From Desulfobulbaceae bacterium (GTDB taxonomy: Bacteria; Desulfobacterota; Desulfobulbia; Desulfobulbales; SURF-16), in NCBI GenBank assembly GCA_020444175.1, contig JAHLLM010000038.1:1-52870 (forward strand): 52,870 nt of DNA, read 5' to 3'. The translations under genes and the position numbers were made by a program. The notes beneath the pieces are model-generated. The model was not told the DNA's origin and did not search any database. It saw nothing but the letters and a program-made list of their open reading frames with translations. This document shows, in pieces, positions 1-6,565 of this stretch. Each line of letters begins with the position of its first letter. Within the stretch, counting starts at the first letter, position 1.

Positions 1-259
1 GCCAGGCTGAATATCGACAAGATTGCAATTTACCCCACATTAATGTGTCTACTGTAGTATACGAAGTCAAGCGAATCCGTTTTAACAAATTAACAGGCCC
101 AAAAAAAATACCTGTTTTCCCATGTTCAAATGTCCATATTATCTCATATAAACACCTTGTCTTTTGGTATATTTGTCCCGTTCATAACCTTTAAAATGGA
201 TTCGACAGATAAAAGTATTTCATGCGAAAGAAGTCAGCTAAAACGAAATAAGCTATAGT
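1..259. other. Gene-free left edge of window
   Basis: AT-rich sequence downstream of the minus-strand gene ending at 260. I see no open frame with a ribosome binding site, no RNA gene and no clear terminator hairpin with a T-run. It may hold the promoter of a gene lying to the left of the window. Confidence 0.4.
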
Positions 260-1039
260 CTAAATAGACTGCTTCTCACCGCAGAACCAGAGGGCCAGAT
301 TTCTGCCAAGGAGCAGATTGCCGTCTTTTAGAAACTGGTTCTGGAAAATAGCATCATCGCCAAATACGGCAAAAGATCCTTTTCCCATCTGACCGGCAAG
401 TACCATGGCAAATGACTGCATGGCGTCTTTTTCGTTCAGTTCCCCGTTTTGATTTAAATCCACCCAGGCTTTGTGTGTTGTCTGGCCGACAATGTCCACT
501 CCGCTTTTTGTATTGAGAAGTGCCCAGCCCCCGTACACATTAAAACTTGTCAATCCCGTTGTCAGTGGATGGGATTTGAGGTCTTTAACCTGAAAGTCCT
601 TGGCATTTGTACCGATTATATTCTCCTGTTCAGAAACGGCTGCAGATGAAACGGCAATACCCAGTTGCGGCAGCAAGGTGCCAAAGGGCTGGGAAATATG
701 CATCATCAAAGCCAGTTTGCCGCCCCGATATAGAAATTTCATGATGGAGATAGCTTCATTCTGGGTAATGGGTGCAAAGGGGCCGGATATGATGAGAACG
801 TCAACCTCATTGAGAAGGGTATCGGAGATTGCCGCACTGCTTGTTTTTATCGTGGCTCCTTGTTCTGTAAAAAGGGTTGCCAGACCGGACAAATCAAGCG
901 CCCCGTTTTTCTCCACCAGAAAATGCTGGCCATGGGCCTGGTCAAAAAGAACGAAGGGCCCGGCAGAGGCTGCTTGGCAGATCATCAGAAAAAAGGTTAC
1001 AAAAAAGGTGGTTTTCAGGGTGTGGGCTAATTTCTTCAT
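260..1039 (-). CDS. Secreted DUF4350-like (glutamine-amidotransferase-fold) protein
   Basis: This 259-residue protein starts with a clear Sec signal peptide (MKKLAHTLKTTFFVTFFLMI, cleavage probably after ASAG), so it should act outside the cytoplasm. The mature part has FVLFDQAHGQ at its start, alternating beta-strands, and the segment VDVLIISGPF followed by LYRGGKLALMMHI. This pattern resembles DUF4350/class I amidotransferase-fold proteins that lack the catalytic cysteine. The ATG at 1039 is preferred over an in-frame TTG one codon upstream. The upstream ParB-like gene ends in TGATG, so the two are translationally coupled. A short segment, DLNQNGELNEKDA, looks like an EF-hand-type calcium loop. 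The family match is moderate and the function unknown. Confidence 0.6.
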   Translation of the reverse strand: MKKLAHTLKTTFFVTFFLMICQAASAGPFVLFDQAHGQHFLVEKNGALDLSGLATLFTEQGATIKTSSAAISDTLLNEVDVLIISGPFAPITQNEAISIMKFLYRGGKLALMMHISQPFGTLLPQLGIAVSSAAVSEQENIIGTNAKDFQVKDLKSHPLTTGLTSFNVYGGWALLNTKSGVDIVGQTTHKAWVDLNQNGELNEKDAMQSFAMVLAGQMGKGSFAVFGDDAIFQNQFLKDGNLLLGRNLALWFCGEKQSI

Positions 1040-2001
1040 CAAGTATTTTTCCTCTCTTTATTGGCAGGCAAGATGTTTTTCATCTCTTCCCAGGCTGACA
1101 GAAAATGCTGCTGATCCGGAAAGGTGAGCGTGAGGCGCAGTTCATCTTTTTCAAACGAGGGACTGTGGTCAAGACGAATTTCCGCTGGAAGCTTGAGAGC
1201 GGAGACAAAGTTGTTAAACTTGTTTTCCGCATCGGTCAGGCGTGGAAATCGTTGGCAGTGAAGCCAGGACATCAAGTTGTTTGTTTTTTGGGGAACATTG
1301 GCATCGGCATGATCTATGATTTCATGGACGTTCTCGTTCCGGAGCAGTTGAGAAATAGTTGCGTTTTGCCGGGCTGCGAGTTCTCTACTTATAACCGTTA
1401 GTTTCTTCTGGTTGCCGACGCTGAGTTTCAGTGCTTCAATCACCTCGAAAAGAGCCATCCTGTCACTGAAAGAAAGTCTGCCCAGTTCATACGCCACCTT
1501 TTCATCAAGGGTTCCATGATGAACTGCGATGATCAAGGGTTCTTCAAGTTCGAGAAGCTTGAGCCCCTTTTTTATATGGAAGTTCGTAGGAGTCAGGCCC
1601 AGCAGAGGCAAATAGCCTGAGGTAAGTTCTTTGTCATCAACCCATTGCAGGGCTTTGTGAAAAAAAGTTGCCTGCTCGATAGCCGACAGTGAACGGCAGA
1701 GCAGTGTTTCCTGAAGGCCAAAAGCAAGCGTTTCAATCTCAGTTGTTTTGTCGTTGAGTTTCAGGCATTCGCATGACACGGCAGAATCAATCTCACGCAG
1801 TGTCAACAACCTTTTGCGCCCGGAAATAACCTGAAACGATGTGGGAGACAGCTCTTTTACAATCGGTGGGTGCAGGATGCCGAAACGTTTTATGGATGCA
1901 ACCAGTGACGCAGAAGGTTGCGAGGTACAACAGGCCGGGATGAGATCATAGGTGTCATCGGAGAAATTGATCTGGTTTATGTTGATTCGGGATATGTGCA
2001 T
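1039..2001 (-). CDS. ParB-like N-terminal domain protein
   Basis: This 320-residue protein has a ParB/Spo0J-type domain at about residues 20-100: LVASIKRFGILHPPIVKEL followed by SFQVISGRKRLLTLREI, matching the usual pattern of serial 'I..GqlqPI.V' and 'i.sG.rR..A' segments. The rest is helical, including a stretch around 125-220 that could form the helix-turn-helix. It is not a chromosomal ParB: no ParA lies beside it and the second half is unlike Spo0J. The ATG at 2001 follows GGAG at a 5-nt spacing. Its stop codon overlaps the start of the secreted DUF4350-like gene, an unusual pairing of a putative nucleotide- or DNA-binding protein with an exported one. Stand-alone ParB-fold proteins can be CTPases or nucleases; the role here is unassigned. 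Confidence 0.7.
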   Translation of the reverse strand: MHISRININQINFSDDTYDLIPACCTSQPSASLVASIKRFGILHPPIVKELSPTSFQVISGRKRLLTLREIDSAVSCECLKLNDKTTEIETLAFGLQETLLCRSLSAIEQATFFHKALQWVDDKELTSGYLPLLGLTPTNFHIKKGLKLLELEEPLIIAVHHGTLDEKVAYELGRLSFSDRMALFEVIEALKLSVGNQKKLTVISRELAARQNATISQLLRNENVHEIIDHADANVPQKTNNLMSWLHCQRFPRLTDAENKFNNFVSALKLPAEIRLDHSPSFEKDELRLTLTFPDQQHFLSAWEEMKNILPANKERKNT

Positions 2002-2101
2002 GGAACTCCAAAACTGAAAATTTTTATCGGTATGATGCGTATTTTAAATTATGAAACTACTTTTTTGTGTAAGAATACTACTAAGAACTTAAAATGCAAA
2101 G

Positions 2102-2305
2102 GTAACTATTCAGCTGCACCTCATCTTTGAACGATCAGGCCTGCTCACATAGACGGGCTATCGGAGTCTCGCAAGCTCGCTTACCTGCCTCGCAGGCCTG
2201 CTCGGAGTCTCCACTTCGTTGCGCTTACCTGTCCAAATCTAAGGCACATCTGAATAGTTACGGCCTGGAGTTGAGGCCCATTGCGAGCCCTCGCTGAATA
2301 AATAC
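2102..2305. mobile_element. R1 MITE copy a (204 bp, IS66-type ends)
   Basis: A non-coding element with ends GTAACTATTCAGC and, inverted, GCTGAATAAATAC. A third internal copy of the same 12-mer lies inverted at 2250-2261. It is flanked by near-identical 8-mers, ATGCAAAG at 2094-2101 and AAGCAAAG at 2306-2313 (7/8), which look like a target-site duplication. Other copies are at 23652-23855 (inverted) and 50751-50927. GTAA-starting ends with 8-bp duplications are typical of the IS66 family, so this is probably an IS66-mobilised miniature element. Confidence 0.8.
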
Positions 2306-2376
2306 AAGCAAAGTAACTATTCACAAGGTCGCTTATCTGTGTTAGGCCAGTCTCGTGAAGATTGATAGACTATCTC

Positions 2377-2543
2377 GTGCCTGTCCATAAATGGCCCTTT
2401 TGACCGATATCTGCGTTATGCTTAAAAAATTATCCTCCGGAAAGCGAGCCTCGGCGAGACACCGAGATATCGTATATATGCCTCCGGTAATTTTTTGCGC
2501 AATCCTTGATCTCGAACAAAATGACCTATTTCTGGACAGACAC
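2377..2543. mobile_element. R2 palindromic MITE copy a (167 bp)
   Basis: The element begins GTGCCTGTCCATAAATGG and ends with the imperfect inverse TTTCTGGACAGACAC, and the interior is also palindromic. It is flanked by a perfect 6-bp direct repeat TATCTC (2371-2376 and 2544-2549), a target duplication. Copies lie at 36728-36838 and 41447-41611. The short frame running through it is not a gene. Confidence 0.85.
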
Positions 2544-2635
2544 TATCTCACGGAAGCGTGCTTGAATAGATTTTGAAGGCTCGTGGGCTTGTTTAGCTGA
2601 GCACTGTTGCATAATTGAAAGGCATACAGAAAAAA

Positions 2636-3268
2636 ATGAAGGTAATACTCATAGCAGCTATCACTCTCTGTGGTCGGATCAGCCCTGCGCCATTGGGAAG
2701 TTTGTTGGACAGAAGTTTTCTGGAAGAGATGCGGGACAAGACGGATGCCAGTCTTATGGGAAACGGGACTCTGCGCCGGGAAAATCCAGAGATGCGCGGC
2801 ACAGGGCATAAAGGAGCAAATCGCCTGCGTTCCTTTATCACTCTTTCAGGCGACATCCCTGTTCAAGGGAAAAAAGTTTTTCAAGAAGGTCCAAGGCCTC
2901 TTATCTTTTCCAGTATTAGTAAACAGAAAGAGCTTGCCCGCAATCTTCAGGGCCGTGCTGAGGCTATAGCTTTGCCGGATGTGTCAGGATGGTTGTCCAT
3001 TCCTGCCGCAGTTCGGGAACTGGAGAGACGCGGAGCAAAGTCATTGCTCCTTGAAGGTGGGGCTCTGTTGAATTATCATGCCTTGAAGCAGAAGGTCGTA
3101 AGTGAGATAATGGTCACCATAACACCACAGTTGTCCGGTGACAGAGAGGCAGCAAGCCTTGCAGACGGGCAGGGGCCGTTGGGAGATCCTTTCTTGAAAT
3201 TAAAGCCTCTATCCATTAACACGGCAGCAAGTGGTGAAATTTTTGCTCATTACAAGGTTTGTTATTGA
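2636..3268 (+). CDS. RibD C-terminal-type (DHFR-fold) reductase
   Basis: A 210-residue protein matching the RibD_C fold, the reductase half of riboflavin biosynthesis RibD, related to dihydrofolate reductase. Visible features are the first strand MKVILIAAITLCGRIS, the segment RDKTDASLMGNGTLRREN, and the near-diagnostic C-terminal LLLEGGALLNYHAL followed by MVTITPQLSGD. The deaminase half of RibD is absent. I choose the ATG at 2636 because the family starts at that beta-strand; an in-frame TTG at 2615 is less likely. The PP-loop gene starts 9 nt downstream, then FolE2, so this is the first gene of a compact operon. RibD_C homologues can reduce pyrimidine or pterin substrates (mycobacterial Rv2671 has DHFR activity). 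Beside FolE2, a pterin or folate reductase role is plausible but inferred. Confidence 0.8.
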   Translation: MKVILIAAITLCGRISPAPLGSLLDRSFLEEMRDKTDASLMGNGTLRRENPEMRGTGHKGANRLRSFITLSGDIPVQGKKVFQEGPRPLIFSSISKQKELARNLQGRAEAIALPDVSGWLSIPAAVRELERRGAKSLLLEGGALLNYHALKQKVVSEIMVTITPQLSGDREAASLADGQGPLGDPFLKLKPLSINTAASGEIFAHYKVCY

Positions 3269-3276
3269 GGACGAAA

Positions 3277-4029
3277 ATGCATAAACAGGAACTCGCTATT
3301 CTCTTTTCAGGTGGAACAGATTCACTGGCTCTCTATGCCCTGGCAACGTCGGGCAGTCATCCAGGTCTGCCCAGGCCCCGTAAAATTCATCTTCTCAACA
3401 TGTTAAACGGCATGGGCCGTTTCCCGGATTTTACCCGCAATCGGTTCGAGACGTCCCGGGCAATCCTGGCCAGGCGTTTTCCATTTGCCGATGACATGCC
3501 TGATGCGCATCTGGTCGAACTTGATATGGGCCGTTTGTTCCAGGGTTTATGGCTTGACCGCTATGAAGAATTCATGCCTCGCTATGGGGGGAAAAATCTG
3601 GTGTGCGTTGCCTGTAAACTTGCCATGCACATTCGAGCCCTGCTTTACTGCAATGAACATCTCGTGCCCCATCTTGTGGCTGGATATACCAAAAAACAGA
3701 GCCATTTCCCTGAACAGACAGCTATCTTTATGCAAAAAATAAGTGAGTTGTCCGCCCATTTCGGTGTAACGGCCTCTTTTCCGGTTTATGATGATTTTTC
3801 GGAACAGATGACAACGCGTCATGTTCTGGAGGAGTACGGCCTGCCATCGACCGGAGGGGGGGAAAGAAAATGTCTTTTTTGTCAAACACTGACCACGGCA
3901 ACGGAAAAGGAAATTGGCCTCTATCTTGATGATATGATTCCCAGGGCCACGAACTATATAGAACATATTCAACACGGCAGGGTACGGGAAGCTGCATCCT
4001 GTTTTCCTCCCGGCACGGAGAATAAGTAG
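3277..4029 (+). CDS. PP-loop (N-type ATP pyrophosphatase) protein with two CxxC pairs
   Basis: This 250-residue protein carries the PP-loop motif SGGTDS at residues 11-16, followed by LALYAL, as in adenylating enzymes such as QueC, TtcA, ThiI and LarE. Two cysteine pairs, C110xxC113 (CVACK) and C199xxC202 (CLFCQ, after TGGGERK), could bind zinc or an Fe-S cluster. The ATG at 3277 follows GAGG at a good distance; the upstream in-frame TTG has no such site. It sits 9 nt after a RibD-type reductase and 2 nt before FolE2. PP-loop enzymes activate a carbonyl or carboxylate with ATP for amidation or sulfur transfer. The substrate is unknown; the company suggests a pterin- or deazapurine-like molecule. 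It is not a standard QueC, because the QueC cysteine cluster is absent. Confidence 0.8.
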   Translation: MHKQELAILFSGGTDSLALYALATSGSHPGLPRPRKIHLLNMLNGMGRFPDFTRNRFETSRAILARRFPFADDMPDAHLVELDMGRLFQGLWLDRYEEFMPRYGGKNLVCVACKLAMHIRALLYCNEHLVPHLVAGYTKKQSHFPEQTAIFMQKISELSAHFGVTASFPVYDDFSEQMTTRHVLEEYGLPSTGGGERKCLFCQTLTTATEKEIGLYLDDMIPRATNYIEHIQHGRVREAASCFPPGTENK

Positions 4030-4031
4030 AT

Positions 4032-4952
4032 ATGGGCAGAAATCAGATACGAATTGATGAGACCGCATTGTTTATACAGGAAGAAATGCATGAAAAGGTG
4101 ATTACCTCCGGCACGGATGTGCCAGAACAGTCGCCTTCCTTTGCAATTGCCTTGAACGAGGTGGGCATAACCGGAAAAACTGTCTGGGTTCTTTTGCCAG
4201 AAGGAAGGCTCCCTTTTGAGATTTCGGCAACGGTTGATCTCCCTTGTCATTTACGTGGAATCCATATGTCCCGGCTTGAACAGGTTATCAGCGAGTTGCA
4301 TGATGAACCATTTGATCGTTTATGCGATTATGTCAGGATGCTGACGGAAAAGGTAATTAAGAGGCAGCAGGGCCAAACCGGTCATATTGTATTAAAGGGC
4401 AAGAGACCTCTGCTTCGGCAATCCAAAATCAGCCGCCAGCTTTCCGTTGATCCGCTTCTTGTTCAAATTGAGGCGCACATTAAGATGACGCACGGGAAAA
4501 AAAATATCACCATTACAACCGGCATAGGGGTGTGTCATATTACCGCCTGTCCATGCACTCAGGTCTATAATCGTGATGTGTTTTCTGCTCAGGGGGACTG
4601 CCCCATGCCCACCCATTCGCAGCGTTCGCAGACATGGCTGCATATAAACTGTGGTGAATCTCCACCTGCATATGACGATTTACTCCTCTGTCTTGAGAAT
4701 TCCCTTCATCTGACCCAGGATCTGCTTAAAAGACCTGATGAGGCGGAGATTGTTATGAAGTCGCATCGACATCCACAATTTGCCGAAGATGCGGTCCGGG
4801 AAAGTGCTCGATCCGTTGGTGTTCAGTTCGGCCCGCACCTGCCTGCTGATACAGTCGTTACAATTGAATCCCTGAGCCTGGAAAGTATCCATATCCACGA
4901 TGTAAGCTGCCGTCTGCAAACAACTCTTGGAGAAATATGTTCTTTATTATAG
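4032..4952 (+). CDS. folE2: GTP cyclohydrolase FolE2 (type IB)
   Basis: A 306-residue protein of the FolE2/MptA family, which opens the imidazole ring of GTP to give dihydroneopterin triphosphate, the first pterin intermediate for folate or queuosine. The evidence is the conserved CHLRGIHMSR near residues 76-85, the ACPCT metal/catalytic cysteine motif at 172-176, and PTHSQRSQTWLHI about 25 residues later. Length fits the family. It is the last gene of the RibD_C/PP-loop/FolE2 run, beginning 2 nt after the PP-loop stop with GGAG upstream. FolE2 does not need zinc in the way FolE does and is often a back-up under metal limitation. No Zur-type operator was recognised before the operon. The identification is firm; the pathway it feeds here is not. 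Confidence 0.93.
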   Translation: MGRNQIRIDETALFIQEEMHEKVITSGTDVPEQSPSFAIALNEVGITGKTVWVLLPEGRLPFEISATVDLPCHLRGIHMSRLEQVISELHDEPFDRLCDYVRMLTEKVIKRQQGQTGHIVLKGKRPLLRQSKISRQLSVDPLLVQIEAHIKMTHGKKNITITTGIGVCHITACPCTQVYNRDVFSAQGDCPMPTHSQRSQTWLHINCGESPPAYDDLLLCLENSLHLTQDLLKRPDEAEIVMKSHRHPQFAEDAVRESARSVGVQFGPHLPADTVVTIESLSLESIHIHDVSCRLQTTLGEICSLL

Positions 4953-5009
4953 TTTTTTCAGGAGGAACTTTTTGTTGCTGAGTGCGGAGCAGCATCGTCA
5001 TACAATAGC

Positions 5010-6455
5010 ATGATTAAAAACCTTGTAAAAAGATATCCCCCTGAGATTCTGCAGGCAATCAGCAGGGTAGCAAGTGACCTGCGGGTTGAGGTTTATGTTG
5101 TTGGAGGAACTGTTAGGGACTGGATGAGCGGTATTGAGCCGCGGGATCTGGATCTTGCTGTCTCAGGACATGCCCTTGAGTTTTGCAGAATTCTGGCCCG
5201 TGACATATCAGGTACTTTTGTGCTGCTCGATAGTGATGAACAGACGGCAAGAGTGGCCTGGAAGGGACACGATATAGATGTTGCCCTGTTCCGGAGCGGG
5301 GCTCGTGAAATTGAAGATGACCTTGTCAAAAGAGACTTTACCATCAACGCCATGGCTTTCCCCTTTGACTTGTCACTTATGGAGCATGCCCGGATTGAAG
5401 CGGTTATTGATCCGTCTGGAGGCCGGCATGATCTGCAACAGAAGATTATCCGGGTTCTTCATCCTTCCTCTTTTGTTGATGACCCTTTGCGCATTTTACG
5501 TGCTTTCCGTTTTTTTGCTGAAACCGGTTTTGTGATAGAAGATAAAACCTGGAAAGCAATTACAGATTACCGGCAACTCCTCAGCAGCGTTTCTCCTGAA
5601 CGGATTTCCTATGAACTGCACTGTATCATGGGCAGTAAGCAGTCCTACCATGCTTTTTGGGAGTTGAAAAAAAGCGGCGTGCTGGGTGATCTGTTTCCGG
5701 AACTGATGCTGGGGGCAGGGCTTGATCAGCCCTCGAGCCATCATCTTGACGTGTTTCAGCATAACCTGGAAGCGTTGCGCTGGATGGAGGTTATTGTCAA
5801 GAATCCAGCGCAGTTTTATCCCCATCAGGCTGAATTAATAGAAACCTATCTTGCTGACGACAAGAGGCGATTACAGCTCAAATGGGCCTCTCTTTTTCAT
5901 GACCTCGGGAAACCTGCGGTCTCACGTATCCGTGATGAACGAATAACTTTTTATAACCATGACCAGGTCGGTGCTGCTCTTTTCAAAGAGCTTGCCAGGC
6001 GCTTGCGGTGGAGTAATGAGATTGTTGAGCGCATCAGCCGTTTTATTTCCCTTCACATGTGGCCTTTTCATTTAAGCAATGAACAACGAAAAAAAGGTGT
6101 GACTCCCAGGGCATGCCTGAAATTGTATAAATCCGCAGGCCAAGAACTGCCCGGACTTTTCCTGCTTGCCATGGCTGACAGCCTTGCCGGCCAGGGGCCG
6201 GGAAAGCCAAAGGAAATGGAAAATGAACTGAGGACATTATATGATCAGGTGGTTGCTGTCTGTAAAAAGCATGTTGAACCAGTTTTGTCTGCTCCGCGCC
6301 TTGTGACTGGGAAAGACCTGATAGGCATGGGGCTCACTCCTGGCCCTTTTTTCAAGGACATCTTCAACATGCTGGAAAAAGCCCAGGTTGAGGGAATAAT
6401 AAAGAACAGGAAGCAGGCCATGGAATTAGTCGAGGATTTTTGCGCTAACTTGTGA
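5010..6455 (+). CDS. CCA-adding/poly(A) polymerase-type tRNA nucleotidyltransferase with HD domain
   Basis: This 481-residue enzyme has the class II nucleotidyltransferase head: VVGGTVRDWMSG at 30-41 and the catalytic DLDL at 46-49, then KRDFTINAMAF and the RNA-binding stretch DDPLRILRAFRF. A metal-dependent HD phosphohydrolase domain follows (FHDLGKP, H297-D298), as in bacterial CCA enzymes that also remove 2',3'-cyclic phosphates. The expected job is to build or repair the 3' CCA end of tRNA. It starts 57 nt after folE2 and may share its transcript. The last 150 residues carry the usual helical C-terminal region. A-adding versus CCA-adding specificity cannot be decided by eye; some Desulfobacterota encode separate enzymes. 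Confidence 0.9.
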   Translation: MIKNLVKRYPPEILQAISRVASDLRVEVYVVGGTVRDWMSGIEPRDLDLAVSGHALEFCRILARDISGTFVLLDSDEQTARVAWKGHDIDVALFRSGAREIEDDLVKRDFTINAMAFPFDLSLMEHARIEAVIDPSGGRHDLQQKIIRVLHPSSFVDDPLRILRAFRFFAETGFVIEDKTWKAITDYRQLLSSVSPERISYELHCIMGSKQSYHAFWELKKSGVLGDLFPELMLGAGLDQPSSHHLDVFQHNLEALRWMEVIVKNPAQFYPHQAELIETYLADDKRRLQLKWASLFHDLGKPAVSRIRDERITFYNHDQVGAALFKELARRLRWSNEIVERISRFISLHMWPFHLSNEQRKKGVTPRACLKLYKSAGQELPGLFLLAMADSLAGQGPGKPKEMENELRTLYDQVVAVCKKHVEPVLSAPRLVTGKDLIGMGLTPGPFFKDIFNMLEKAQVEGIIKNRKQAMELVEDFCANL

Positions 6456-6565
6456 TTTCGATTGATTTTTTTTTGGAAGCCATTGTAGTCTGAATATGCA
6501 GACGCTGTTTAACTGAACTGATCTGAAATAATTTCCATTTCAAATTTCTAATGACAAACTGAGAT

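Noticed and set aside
2102-2543. Repeats considered as a CRISPR array
   Set aside because: The repeats are inverted, long and dispersed over the window, not short, regularly spaced direct repeats; no cas genes are present.
2391-2576. Short plus-strand frame, and its counterpart at 41388-41570 on the minus strand
   Set aside because: Both are translations of the R2 palindromic element.
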